Shown: piece by piece, positions 27,431 through 35,815 of the stretch | Numbering within the stretch: position 1 is the first letter of the stretch | Layout: every line of letters begins with the position of its first letter | Origin: Anaerocolumna xylanovorans DSM 12503 | Lineage (GTDB): Bacteria; Bacillota; Clostridia; Lachnospirales; Lachnospiraceae | DNA length: 64,000 nucleotides | Direction: 5' to 3' | Assembly: GCF_900143645.1 (NCBI RefSeq) | Contig: NZ_FRFD01000003.1 | Span: forward strand, 124,001 to 188,000 | The notes under the pieces: model-generated | What the model saw: the letters and a program-made list of their open reading frames with translations, nothing else | What the model was told of the DNA's origin: nothing | Databases searched by the model: none | Program-made: the position numbers and the translations under genes

Positions 27431-28144
27431 ATGGGAAAGGCCGCTGTAATTACAGGAGCTGACAGAGGACTTGGGTTGGCGATTGTCAAAGAATTTTTAG
27501 AAAAAGGCTATTTGGTATATGCCGGACAGTATATGGCAGAATGGGGAGAACTTGGAGATTTAAAGAAAGAGTACGAAGATAAGCTTCGTATTATACCATT
27601 GGATGTAGGTGACGACTCATCTGTTAAAAATGCCTGTAAATTAGTTCAGGCAGAAACAGATTCTATTGATATGCTTGTGAATAATGCAGGAATCGCAGGC
27701 TCTGCCGGGGATATATACGAATTGGAGGAATTAGAGCGCGGTTTAGCCATGTACAATACCAATTGTCTGGGAGCCTTGCGTATGGTACATGCTTTTTTGC
27801 CCCTGCTGGAAAAAGGAGAGGAAAAGAGGCTGTGCTTTGTATCTTCAGAGGCGGGAAGTATCAGTGTATGCCACCGCGGGGAAGGATTTGTATACCCAAT
27901 GTCAAAAACGGCCCTTAACATGGCAGTCCGTATGTTATTTGAAGAATTATACCCCAAAGGTTATACCTTCCGTCTATTTCACCCCGGTTGGGTAAAATCC
28001 TATATGTCCGGTACGAAAAGCACTGTGGGTAAATTTGAACCGGAAGAATCTGCTGCATCAGCCTGCAAATTCTTTGCAGAAGAGTTAATGCAGGAGGACG
28101 TACTAAGAATGTATGATAACGAATTTGCTGTATGGCCTTTTTAG
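27431..28144 (+). CDS. Short-chain dehydrogenase/reductase (active form)
   Basis: A classical SDR of 237 residues. Cofactor motif TGADRGLG (about 8-15), NNAG (near 85), catalytic Ser in VSSEAGSI, and YPMSK, the Tyr-x3-Lys pair (near 156-160). A GGAGG ribosome site precedes the ATG. The next gene, 32 bases downstream, encodes a shorter relative without these residues. Substrate unknown. Confidence 0.9.
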   Translation: MGKAAVITGADRGLGLAIVKEFLEKGYLVYAGQYMAEWGELGDLKKEYEDKLRIIPLDVGDDSSVKNACKLVQAETDSIDMLVNNAGIAGSAGDIYELEELERGLAMYNTNCLGALRMVHAFLPLLEKGEEKRLCFVSSEAGSISVCHRGEGFVYPMSKTALNMAVRMLFEELYPKGYTFRLFHPGWVKSYMSGTKSTVGKFEPEESAASACKFFAEELMQEDVLRMYDNEFAVWPF

Positions 28145-28176
28145 ACAGGCCGCAGATATTCAGAAAAGAGGTCATT

Positions 28177-28725
28177 ATGGGATATAAAGTAGCAATAGAA
28201 GGACAATCAGATTCCTTTAAAGAGGAGCTTAACAGGGAATTTAAGAAAGCCGGGCATGAGGCAGCAGAAAGCGGAGCAGTGGATATTCTTGTATACTGTA
28301 TTAATCCGCTTTCCTGTGAGGCAACGGATTATGATGCTTTATTAAAGGCATATGAGAATACGGCACTGGAGTTATTAAGAAAGGTATCGGAGTACCTGCC
28401 TTTATTAGAAAAGGGAAATAAAAAGAGGCTTTGCTTTGTTACCTCTTTAGATTCCAGTATTAACAATACAAGGACCAGCGACCATTGGGAGAGGATAATT
28501 TCGGCTTCCTGCAATATGGCGGTAAAGACTTTGTTTAACCGCCTGAACCCTCTTGGCTTTACCTTTCGGGTATTTGCTGCAGAGGATTTTAACAATCTTT
28601 CGGATGCTTCCTATGCTGTGCGGTATATGCTCCAGGACAGAAGCATGGAGGAAGAGTCCCACCAGCATTCCGATGAGAAAAGAATTGTTATCAGAGATAA
28701 GTATGAACGGGAATATCCCTGGTAA
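28177..28725 (+). CDS. Degenerate SDR-like protein lacking cofactor and catalytic motifs
   Basis: A protein of 182 residues from ATG 28177. Its C-terminal half aligns with the preceding SDR: CNMAVKTLFNRLNPLGFTFRVF against LNMAVRMLFEELYPKGYTFRLF-type sequence, and LPLLEKGNKKRLCFVTS against LPLLEKGEEKRLCFVSS. In that alignment the catalytic Tyr is Glu and the Lys is Ser; the Gly-rich cofactor loop is shortened and lost, as is the NNAG motif. It is an intact reading frame with its own GAGGTC ribosome-like site, so it looks like a retained pseudoenzyme, perhaps a partner of the active SDR. Confidence 0.75.
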   Translation: MGYKVAIEGQSDSFKEELNREFKKAGHEAAESGAVDILVYCINPLSCEATDYDALLKAYENTALELLRKVSEYLPLLEKGNKKRLCFVTSLDSSINNTRTSDHWERIISASCNMAVKTLFNRLNPLGFTFRVFAAEDFNNLSDASYAVRYMLQDRSMEEESHQHSDEKRIVIRDKYEREYPW

Positions 28726-28747
28726 ACTGTGTGAAAGTATAAATAGA

Positions 28748-28790
28748 AGGTCAGATTCCGGTAAATTTAAGGAATCTGACCTTTAATACT
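28748..28790 (+). terminator. Rho-independent terminator after the SDR pair
   Basis: Perfect 13-bp stem AAGGTCAGATTCC (28748-28760) with GGAATCTGACCTT (28771-28783), then a T/A-rich tail. Confidence 0.85.
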
Positions 28791-28952
28791 TCCTCTTTAT
28801 TTTATAAGGTATTTTATGAAAAACATAGTTGCCATTGGGGTAGAAAGATGATATGCTAAAAGCCGTAAAGCTTGATTTATAACAGGGCTTTATTAGTTTA
28901 ATCACCCTGGCTGGTTAAATTATAAATATTTGGATTAAAGGATGATTATTAT

Positions 28953-29540
28953 ATGTGTGAAAAAATTGATTTTAGCTATAAACCTGTTCTGGAGGGAGAG
29001 AAGGTTATCTTAAGGCCCTTTAAAGAAAATGACTGGGAAAAGATGCTTGTAATATTGGAGGAACCTGAATTAAGGCGATTAACGGGTTCCGTTACCAATG
29101 AAAAGGAAGCAGAGGAACCGACTGACCCCAAGGAAGCAGAAGTAATAAAGCAGTGGTACTTAAGCCGCAATGAGCAAACAGACCGCCTGGATCTTGCAAT
29201 CATTGATAAGGAAAGCGGTGAGCTGGTTGGAGAAGTGGTATTTAATGAGTACGACGAAACAACCGGTAACGTTAATTTTCGTGTTTTAATGAGGCAAAGC
29301 GGCTGTAACAAGGGACTTGGAACAGAAGCAATTTTCATGTTCATAAAGTATGGGATGACAGAACTTGGAATCCATAAGATTGGACTGGAAGTATACAGCT
29401 TTAATCCAAGAGCCGAAAGAGTGTATCAAAAAGCGGGATTTGTTTTAGAAGGCGTAAAACGGGAAGATTTTTGCTACAACGGTGAGTATATTGATACCAG
29501 AATGTATGGAATGCTGCGGGAGGATTATTTCAAAAAATAA
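28953..29540 (+). CDS. GNAT acetyltransferase, RimJ/RimL type
   Basis: This protein of 195 residues begins with the family-typical GEKVILRPFKENDWEKM. The acetyl-CoA loop is degenerate in SGCNKGLGTEAI (Q/RxxGxG/A motif), and the C-terminal FNPRAERVYQKAGFVLEG is characteristic of RimL-like enzymes. It should transfer acetyl from acetyl-CoA to an N-terminal amine or a small molecule. It lies 46 bases upstream of yaaA and could share a transcript. Confidence 0.87.
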   Translation: MCEKIDFSYKPVLEGEKVILRPFKENDWEKMLVILEEPELRRLTGSVTNEKEAEEPTDPKEAEVIKQWYLSRNEQTDRLDLAIIDKESGELVGEVVFNEYDETTGNVNFRVLMRQSGCNKGLGTEAIFMFIKYGMTELGIHKIGLEVYSFNPRAERVYQKAGFVLEGVKREDFCYNGEYIDTRMYGMLREDYFKK

Positions 29541-29586
29541 ATGTATTTCACTTACAGCGGTTTATTAATTTAAGAAAGTATAAACA

Positions 29587-30336
29587 ATGAGAATTATTAT
29601 ATCACCGGCTAAGAAAATGAAGATAGACACCGACACCCTGGAATATGAAGAAATTCCAAGGTTTATAGAGGATACGAAGGTCGTGCTTTCCCACCTAAGG
29701 AAATTAAATTATGAAGAAGCGAAAAAGCTATGGAACTGTAACGAAAAAATCGCCGCCTGCAATTATGAAAGACTTCTAAAGATGGACTTAAATCATAACC
29801 TGACTCCGGCTATCCTGTCCTATGAAGGAATCCAGTACCGGTATATGGCACCCAGTGTCTTTGAGTCAAAGGAACTTGCCTTTATTAAGGAACATCTTCG
29901 GATTCTGTCAGGATTTTACGGTTATTTAAATCCCTTTGACGGAGTTGTTCCCTACAGGCTGGAAATGCAGGCAAGGTTAGCCGGTGACAGCTTTCATTCC
30001 CTTTATGAATTCTGGAATAAAAAACTGGCGGAGCAGCTTTTTTTAGAAAGCAGCTGTATTGTTAATCTGGCTTCTGTTGAATACAGCAAATGCATCTCTT
30101 CCTATTTACCGGATAAGGCCGAGTATATTACCTGTATCTTTGGTGAACTGACAGGCGGAAAAGTTGTGGAGAAAGGGACACTGGTGAAGATGGCAAGGGG
30201 AGAGATGGTACGCTTTATGGCGGAAAACCAGATAGAAGACATAAAAGGAATGAAGGAATTTAACAGGCTTAACTTTACATATTCAGGGAAATTATCCAAT
30301 AGAAATACTTATGTTTTTATAAAAGAAAAGAAATAA
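29587..30336 (+). CDS. yaaA: Peroxide stress protein YaaA
   Basis: A protein of 249 residues with the family's start MRIIISPAKKMKID, the internal YEGIQYRYM and LRILSGFYGYLNPFDGVVPYRLEM-type segments, and LSNRNTYVFIK at the end. In E. coli YaaA limits Fenton damage by reducing free iron after peroxide exposure and has DNA-binding ability. The ribosome site is weak (AAGAAAG). A terminator follows. Confidence 0.93.
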   Translation: MRIIISPAKKMKIDTDTLEYEEIPRFIEDTKVVLSHLRKLNYEEAKKLWNCNEKIAACNYERLLKMDLNHNLTPAILSYEGIQYRYMAPSVFESKELAFIKEHLRILSGFYGYLNPFDGVVPYRLEMQARLAGDSFHSLYEFWNKKLAEQLFLESSCIVNLASVEYSKCISSYLPDKAEYITCIFGELTGGKVVEKGTLVKMARGEMVRFMAENQIEDIKGMKEFNRLNFTYSGKLSNRNTYVFIKEKK

Positions 30337-30351
30337 GAGTGTTATATAGAG

Positions 30352-30399
30352 GGCTGTCACCCATGGCTTACAAAAGGCCTTAGGTGACAGCCTGAATTT
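30352..30399 (+). terminator. Rho-independent terminator after yaaA
   Basis: Stem GGCTGTCACC (30352-30361) with GGTGACAGCC (30383-30392), then TGAATTTTTGA. Confidence 0.8.
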
Positions 30400-30526
30400 T
30401 TGATAACAGATAAAAAGTATGAAACAGGGTAAAATAATAAAAATTTTTTATTTTTAGTGTAACTTTTTATCACGATAGAACGAATAAGTAATGTATACGA
30501 AAGAATTATCAATGAGGTGCACTTCA

Positions 30527-31075
30527 ATGATTCCTGATAAAACATTATATAGAGCCTTTTTGGAGGGTGACATTTCCGGATTCGAGGAGCTGGTATTACG
30601 TCACCGGCACAATCTGGTTTATTTCATTATGCAGTATCTGAAAGATTTCCACACTGCCGAAGATATGGCACAGGAGGTTTTTGCTTATATCTATCTGCAT
30701 CCGGACAGGTATTTGACAAAATATGAATTCAAGACCTATTTATTTATGCTCGGGAAAAGGAGGGCAATTGATTATTTGCGCAAAAACAGCAGAGTAAATA
30801 TGGTTTCTGTGGATGACCTTCAGCTGGAAGATGCAAAATCACTGGAAGACATCATCTATCAGAATGAGAATTCCAAAGCAGTACAGGAAGCAATAAAAGA
30901 AATGAAACCAGAATACAGCCAGGCAATAATACTCCTTTATCTTAATGGCTTTTCCTTAGCAGAAACAGCAGCCATTATGGATAAGCCGGTTTCTTCCATA
31001 AAGGTATTATCCCACCGGGCAAAAAATAAGCTGAAGGAAATTTTGCAGAAAGGGGGATACGCATATGAAATCTGA
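30527..31075 (+). CDS. ECF RNA polymerase sigma factor
   Basis: From ATG 30527 (GAGGTG 7 bases upstream) the protein has 182 residues. Region 2 is seen in LVYFIMQYLKDFHTAEDMAQEVFAYIY, with the DMAQEVF core. Region 4 HTH is in LNGFSLAETAAIMDKPVSSIKVLSHRAKNKL. Its end overlaps the next gene by 11 bases, the usual arrangement with an anti-sigma factor. A TGTAAC at 30458-30463 with CGAATA 17 bases later could be a self-recognised promoter, but this is a guess. Confidence 0.92.
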   Translation: MIPDKTLYRAFLEGDISGFEELVLRHRHNLVYFIMQYLKDFHTAEDMAQEVFAYIYLHPDRYLTKYEFKTYLFMLGKRRAIDYLRKNSRVNMVSVDDLQLEDAKSLEDIIYQNENSKAVQEAIKEMKPEYSQAIILLYLNGFSLAETAAIMDKPVSSIKVLSHRAKNKLKEILQKGGYAYEI

Positions 31076-31625
31076 TCAGGAGTTTTTAAAAGGTATATAC
31101 GAAAAAGCAAAGGAAATGGAACTGTCGGAGCAGGAGGAGTTGAAAGAGAGCGAGAGCAGAAAAAGCTTTTTAAGAGCAATACCTTTAAGATACGCAGTAA
31201 CGGCAGCCGCTTTTTTCATCCTGATTTCCGTAAGCGCTTTTTTACACAGTAAAAATAAACCGATGGAACAGGTGACCCCGCAGCCCATGACTATTGATGT
31301 AAGAGGAATTGATTTTGGAGACGGTCTGCAGCAATTATTTGACAACGCTACGGATATCATAGAGGTAAAGCAGGACAACAGCGGTGAAAAGGCTTATCAG
31401 GTCGTTGAAATTTACAGGCATTCCGGTGATGAGAAGGATATTTTATCGAAGATTACGGACAAGTTGCCTCAGTTAGAGAAAACACAGACGGCAGTTGTAT
31501 TTCTTAAGAAAGAATCAGGCAGTATGAATGTACTGGAGAGTTTCATTGGAAGCACAAAGGAAGATACTTACCAGAATGATTACGGTGAGATACTAACAAA
31601 AAAAGAACTTTTGGAAATAAAATAA
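31065..31625 (+). CDS. Probable membrane anti-sigma factor
   Basis: A protein of 186 residues: acidic N-terminal cytoplasmic segment (1-45), one transmembrane helix (about 46-64, YAVTAAAFFILISVSAFL) and an extracytoplasmic domain of about 120 residues. No zinc-binding HxxxCxxC motif is present, so it is not a ZAS-type anti-sigma. The 11-base overlap with the sigma gene and the topology are the basis for the call. The outer domain may sense envelope state. Confidence 0.65.
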   Translation: MKSDQEFLKGIYEKAKEMELSEQEELKESESRKSFLRAIPLRYAVTAAAFFILISVSAFLHSKNKPMEQVTPQPMTIDVRGIDFGDGLQQLFDNATDIIEVKQDNSGEKAYQVVEIYRHSGDEKDILSKITDKLPQLEKTQTAVVFLKKESGSMNVLESFIGSTKEDTYQNDYGEILTKKELLEIK

Positions 31626-31633
31626 CGGCTATT

Positions 31634-31733
31634 GTGAAAAATAAAAATCATTTTTCACTTTCTATTTGGGCAGTTTCGTGTAGATTGCAAGCAATCTACT
31701 GGTAAACTTGCGAAATGCATGGAGGTTAAAATG
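31634..31733 (+). repeat. Structured intergenic repeat, copy A
   Basis: Three parts: hairpin GTGAAAAAT/ATTTTTCAC (31634-31658), shared spacer with GGGCAGTTTCG, and an 8-bp palindromic stem TAGATTGC/GCAATCTA (31681-31698). It ends in TTGCGAAATGCATGG then AGGTTAAAATG (31708-31733), which provides GGAGG and the start codon of the lipoprotein gene. Nearly identical to copy B except for the inserted palindrome. Confidence 0.8.
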
Positions 31734-32267
31734 TTTAAGAAAATAATGAGTATGATGATGATTGCAGTATTGGTAATAGGTCTTGGAGCCTGCTCAAAAT
31801 CCGCAAAGGATACAGTGACAAAGGGACCTGAGGGGGAACCGGGTGATATTATTAATAAAATCTATGAGCAGAAAGATCCCGGCTTAAAACTGGAAACAAC
31901 CAAGCTTGACCTTACTGATTCAGATAAGCTGAAGTATTACCTTGGTCTTACCGATGCCTCTCTTATAAAGGAAGCTGCCGTTTCTGAAGCAATGATTACC
32001 TCCCAGGCATATTCCCTTGTTCTTGTCCGTGTAAAGGACAGTAAAGATACCGAAAAGGCAGCAAAGGAAATGTTGGACGGAATCGACCAGCGCAAGTGGA
32101 TCTGTGTTATGGCAGATGATTTAAAGGTAGCGGCCTGCGGGGATATAATAATGTTAATCATGGTACAAAGTCAGATAGCAGACACCGTAACTTCCGACCA
32201 GCTTGTGGATGCCTTCAAGATAGTTTGCGGCGGTAAGCTTGACCAGACCCTGGCAAAGGACGAATAA
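31731..32267 (+). CDS. DUF4358 lipoprotein
   Basis: Start at ATG 31731, with GGAGG 5 bases upstream inside the repeat. The protein has 178 residues with a lipoprotein signal: hydrophobic MMMIAVLVIGLGAC, Cys20 as lipid-attachment site. The mature part carries the DUF4358 pattern (YYLGLTDASLIKEAAVSEAM, VLVRVKDSKD, RKWICVMADD). In Clostridia, DUF4358 proteins often lie beside MBOAT and DHHW genes, as here, pointing to a role in surface-polymer acylation. The biochemical role is unknown. Confidence 0.85.
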   Translation: MFKKIMSMMMIAVLVIGLGACSKSAKDTVTKGPEGEPGDIINKIYEQKDPGLKLETTKLDLTDSDKLKYYLGLTDASLIKEAAVSEAMITSQAYSLVLVRVKDSKDTEKAAKEMLDGIDQRKWICVMADDLKVAACGDIIMLIMVQSQIADTVTSDQLVDAFKIVCGGKLDQTLAKDE

Positions 32268-32303
32268 CCAGAGCCAAAAAATCAGGTATAACAAGGAGAA
32301 GCC

Positions 32304-33707
32304 ATGTTATTTTCAAGTATAACCTTTTTGTATTATTTTCTGCCGGTTGTATTACTGTTGTATTTTCTTATGCCCTTTCGGTATAAGAATATGGTACTTT
32401 TGATTGCCAGTCTGATATTTTATGCATGGGGAGAACCGGTCTATTGTATTCTTATGCTGTTATCCATTTTACAGGGATATTTCATTGGGCTGCGTATTGA
32501 AGGTACTGCAGATAGCAGAAAAGCAAAGGTCCTAATGGCATCTTCTATTGTAATAAGTCTTAGCATACTGGGGTTTTTTAAGTATTTTGATTTTTTTATT
32601 GCAAATGTAAACAAGGTAACTCATCTGTCACTGCCTTTTCTTCGTATTGCTTTACCCATGGGAATCAGCTTTTATACTTTCCACATTATGAGCTATACCA
32701 TCGACGTTTACCGGGGGAAAGTAAAGGCAGAGAAGGATATTTTGGCCTTTATGACTTATGCCATGCTGTTTCCCCAGTTAGTTGCGGGGCCAATTGTAAG
32801 GTATGCCGATATAGCAAAGCAGCTGCATGAAAGGGAGCATAGCTTATCCCAGTGTTATCTGGGCAGCAGAAGGTTTGTGGCAGGGCTTGCCAAGAAGGTA
32901 CTCCTTGCCAATTCCTTTGGCGTACTGTGCACAAAGTTTCAGGATTCTTCCGATAAATCGGTTTTATTTTACTGGATTTATGCCATTGCCTATACTTTGC
33001 AGATATACTATGATTTTTCAGGCTACAGTGATATGGCTATAGGGCTTGGAAAGATATTTGGATTTCAATTCATTGAAAACTTCAACTATCCCTACATTTC
33101 AAAAAGTATAACAGAGTTCTGGAGACGCTGGCATATTTCCCTAAGCTCCTGGTTCAGGGATTATGTATATATTCCCTTGGGAGGCAACAGGGTTTCTAAG
33201 TTTAAGCATATACGAAACATCCTGATAGTATGGATGTTAACAGGCTTCTGGCATGGAGCCGCCTGGAATTTTATCCTGTGGGGCTTGTATTTTGCTATTC
33301 TTCTTATACTGGAGAAATACTGTTTTCCCAAATGGACAGAAAAGGGAAATGCTGTTTTGTCCCATATATATGTGATGGTATTGGTTATCATAAGCTTCGT
33401 ATTGTTTAATGCGGACAGCCTTTCACAGGCAGGAAGTGACATTGGCAGTATGTTTGGCTTATCGGACATACCTTTTGTTTCAACGCAGGCACTGTATTAT
33501 CTAAGCAGTTACGGTGTATTGCTGCTGGTTGGAATAACCGGGTCAACGCCGTTGTTTAAGGTACTTTATGAAAAGTTTGCAGAAAAGGGCAAGGGAGCTT
33601 TTCTTTTTGTTATTCTGGAGCCGGTGGTTCTTTGCAGTCTTCTGCTTGTTATAACAGGATATTTGGTGGATGGTTCTTTTAATCCGTTTTTGTATTTTAG
33701 ATTCTAA
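32304..33707 (+). CDS. MBOAT-family O-acyltransferase (AlgI/DltB-like)
   Basis: A polytopic membrane protein of 467 residues. The start region LLFSSITFLYYFLPVVLLLYF and the motif YYDFSGYSDMAIGLGKIFGF are typical. The catalytic-His region is TGFWHGAAWNFILWG (near 315), preceded by ITEFWRRWHISLSSWFRDYVYIPLGG. Such proteins carry acyl groups across the membrane to cell-surface polysaccharide or teichoic acid, with a DHHW/AlgX-like partner. AAGGAG precedes the ATG. Confidence 0.93.
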   Translation: MLFSSITFLYYFLPVVLLLYFLMPFRYKNMVLLIASLIFYAWGEPVYCILMLLSILQGYFIGLRIEGTADSRKAKVLMASSIVISLSILGFFKYFDFFIANVNKVTHLSLPFLRIALPMGISFYTFHIMSYTIDVYRGKVKAEKDILAFMTYAMLFPQLVAGPIVRYADIAKQLHEREHSLSQCYLGSRRFVAGLAKKVLLANSFGVLCTKFQDSSDKSVLFYWIYAIAYTLQIYYDFSGYSDMAIGLGKIFGFQFIENFNYPYISKSITEFWRRWHISLSSWFRDYVYIPLGGNRVSKFKHIRNILIVWMLTGFWHGAAWNFILWGLYFAILLILEKYCFPKWTEKGNAVLSHIYVMVLVIISFVLFNADSLSQAGSDIGSMFGLSDIPFVSTQALYYLSSYGVLLLVGITGSTPLFKVLYEKFAEKGKGAFLFVILEPVVLCSLLLVITGYLVDGSFNPFLYFRF

Positions 33708-33708
33708 G

Positions 33709-33798
33709 GGAGGTTAGTGTGAAAAATAGAAAGCATTTTTCACTTTCTATTTGGGCAGTTTCGCAAGTAAACTTGCGAAATGCATGGAGGTTAGTATG
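33709..33798 (+). repeat. Structured intergenic repeat, copy B, flanked by direct repeats
   Basis: GGAGGTTAGT occurs at 33709-33718 and again at 33786-33795, 77 bases apart. Between them lie hairpin GTGAAAAAT/ATTTTTCAC (33719-33743), GGGCAG, and a second stem TTTCGCAAGT/ACTTGCGAAA (33759-33780). The second direct repeat is followed at once by the start codon of the DHHW gene. Confidence 0.82.
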
Positions 33799-34902
33799 AA
33801 AGAGAAGTTGAAATATCGTATCGGAATTGCGGCGTTAGCAATTACTTTATTTACCGGTTCAGCTATTAACTGCCTAAAGCCTCAGGCAGAGTTCTCGGAC
33901 AGTGAGAGAAGGCAGCTAAAAAAGCATCCCGAATGGTCTTTTGGTTCCTTTTTAGATAATACCTACGGTGATAAATTCGAAGATGCAGCCATGGACCAAT
34001 TCCCTTTCCGGGATGAATTCCGAAGAATAAAGTCCTATACTCTGTATGACCTGTTCTGGGAAAAGGATAATAACGGCATCTATATTGAGGACGGATACGC
34101 AGCCAAACTGGATTATCCTTTAAAGGAAGAGTCCGTGCAGAATGCGCTTACTTCCTTTCGATATATTTATGATACTTACCTTTTGGGAGGCAGCTCAAAG
34201 ATTTACACCTGTATTGTACCGGATAAAGGCTATTACCTGGCAAAACAAAACGGATATCCGGCAATGGATTATGAAAAACTCTATAGCAAGATGAAGGATG
34301 GCATGGATTATTCCGGTTTCATTGACATCAGAAATATGCTGTCCATAAAGGATTACTACAAAACCGACACCCACTGGAGACAGGAGGATTTAGGGCAGAC
34401 AGCAAAGAAAATCGGTGAGAAAATGGGAATTGGAGATTCCTTGTCAGGCAACTATACAGTAAATACTTCGAAATTGCCATTTTATGGCGTATACTACGGG
34501 CAATCGGCTTTGCCTCTTAAAAGTGAAACCATCAAATACCTGACCAATGATATTATAGACAGTTGTAAGGTTTATAACTATGAAACCGGTAAAACAACAG
34601 GAGTATATGAACTGAACAAGCTCTCCGGAAAAGACCCCTATGAGATGTTCTTATCCGGAGCAGCTCCGCTATTAACTATTGAAAATCCAAAAGCAATAGA
34701 AAATAAGGAGCTTATCGTGTTCAGAGATTCCTTTGGGAGCAGCCTTATACCGCTTCTTATCGAAGGTTATTCTAAGATAACGGTGGTGGATATCCGTTAC
34801 GTCAAAAGTTCCATTCTAAAAGACTACATCGATTTTGATAACCGGGACGTGCTGTTCCTTTACAGTACCCTTTTATTAAATGACAGCTATAGCTTGAAAT
34901 AA
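33796..34902 (+). CDS. DHHW-family protein (SGNH-like O-acetyltransferase partner of MBOAT)
   Basis: I choose ATG 33796 (GGAGG 5 bases upstream); earlier in-frame codons fall in the repeat. The protein has 368 residues with an N-terminal membrane anchor (about 6-24). A DHHW-like catalytic motif TDTHWRQED (about 200) and a Ser motif FRDSFGSSLIPLL near the C-terminus resemble AlgX/AlgJ-type SGNH enzymes. It should transfer acyl groups delivered by the MBOAT protein to an external polymer. The operon with sigma factor and DUF4358 gene suggests stress-induced wall modification. Confidence 0.87.
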   Translation: MKEKLKYRIGIAALAITLFTGSAINCLKPQAEFSDSERRQLKKHPEWSFGSFLDNTYGDKFEDAAMDQFPFRDEFRRIKSYTLYDLFWEKDNNGIYIEDGYAAKLDYPLKEESVQNALTSFRYIYDTYLLGGSSKIYTCIVPDKGYYLAKQNGYPAMDYEKLYSKMKDGMDYSGFIDIRNMLSIKDYYKTDTHWRQEDLGQTAKKIGEKMGIGDSLSGNYTVNTSKLPFYGVYYGQSALPLKSETIKYLTNDIIDSCKVYNYETGKTTGVYELNKLSGKDPYEMFLSGAAPLLTIENPKAIENKELIVFRDSFGSSLIPLLIEGYSKITVVDIRYVKSSILKDYIDFDNRDVLFLYSTLLLNDSYSLK

Positions 34903-34925
34903 AGACATCTCTTTTGTATCCGCTG

Positions 34926-35783
34926 TCAGGAGATTCGGATTTGGTTAAGGGTATAAATCCGCAATAGCCGGTTAAGACGGATGAGCAAATTGGATAGTAT
35001 ACCGGAAGAGGGATTCAGGGTGAAATCATTGCAAACAGGGTGGCTTTCCAGAAGACTGATTTGAATTCCCCATTTTTCAAGACTGCATATATTATTTGAA
35101 CCCCACTGCATTTTCGCACCGTGGATTCCGGAACGTTTGACCATATGGTCTGCAGTTGCCAGACCGAAAGGGGTCAAATGATCAAAGAGAACTTCGCATC
35201 CGGGAAAGCGGGAGGCCAGAAGGCGGAACAGTGATCTGACCTCCTCTTCTGTAAAATACATAAGTACTCCGCTTATGAGAAAAAGAAGGCCATCTCCGGA
35301 GGGGATAATTTCGTCGGGAAAGCTGGGGTCGAACATGGATTTTGCAATAGAGGTCTTCCGGGGATCGTCTTTTAAGAGGGTTTTTCTTAGGTATACCACA
35401 CCGGGAGCATCAAGATCATACCATTTTACAGTACCGTTATTGATACGGTAAAAGGTCGTATCCAAGCCGGCTCCGATATTCACTATGGTGGCACCGGGGT
35501 GGAGGGATATATAACGTTTTACCTGCTGCTCCATTTCCTTGGCCCTTGCTGCCAGCAAAATGATAAAATAATTTTTGATATGGGAATGGAATCCGGAAAA
35601 GTCATAGTCCAACTGTTTAATAATATCGTTGGCGTACAGGTCCTCTAAATCCGGGCAGTGGAATTCCGAAACCATTGCCCGGCACCAAAGTGGCAGCAGA
35701 AGTGTTTCATGAACATTCTTTAAGTTAACTTTGATATCACCTGTTGTAGTTTTAACTTCAGATAAATTCATATTTATAACCAT
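34926..35783 (-). CDS. Class I SAM methyltransferase, leucine-carboxyl/PPM-like
   Basis: A protein of 285 residues. SAM-binding motif VNIGAGLDTTFYR and acidic WYDLDAPGVV are typical of the LCM/Tcmp (PF04072-type) family, as is LLFLISGVLMYFTEEEV. Bacterial members methylate carboxylates in diverse small molecules. The start is uncertain: AAAGGAG is one base from the first ATG and 13 bases from a second one (Met5). It follows mccA on the minus strand with a 32-base gap, so a link to SAM/homocysteine metabolism is plausible. Confidence 0.85.
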   Translation of the reverse strand: MVINMNLSEVKTTTGDIKVNLKNVHETLLLPLWCRAMVSEFHCPDLEDLYANDIIKQLDYDFSGFHSHIKNYFIILLAARAKEMEQQVKRYISLHPGATIVNIGAGLDTTFYRINNGTVKWYDLDAPGVVYLRKTLLKDDPRKTSIAKSMFDPSFPDEIIPSGDGLLFLISGVLMYFTEEEVRSLFRLLASRFPGCEVLFDHLTPFGLATADHMVKRSGIHGAKMQWGSNNICSLEKWGIQISLLESHPVCNDFTLNPSSGILSNLLIRLNRLLRIYTLNQIRIS

Positions 35784-35815
35784 GCTCCTTTCAAAGTTTG
35801 GAGACTTTATACCCC

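Noticed and set aside
31634..33798. Repeats A and B as a CRISPR fragment or insertion sequence ends
   Set aside because: There are no regularly spaced units with unique spacers and no transposase; the copies are single and abut start codons.
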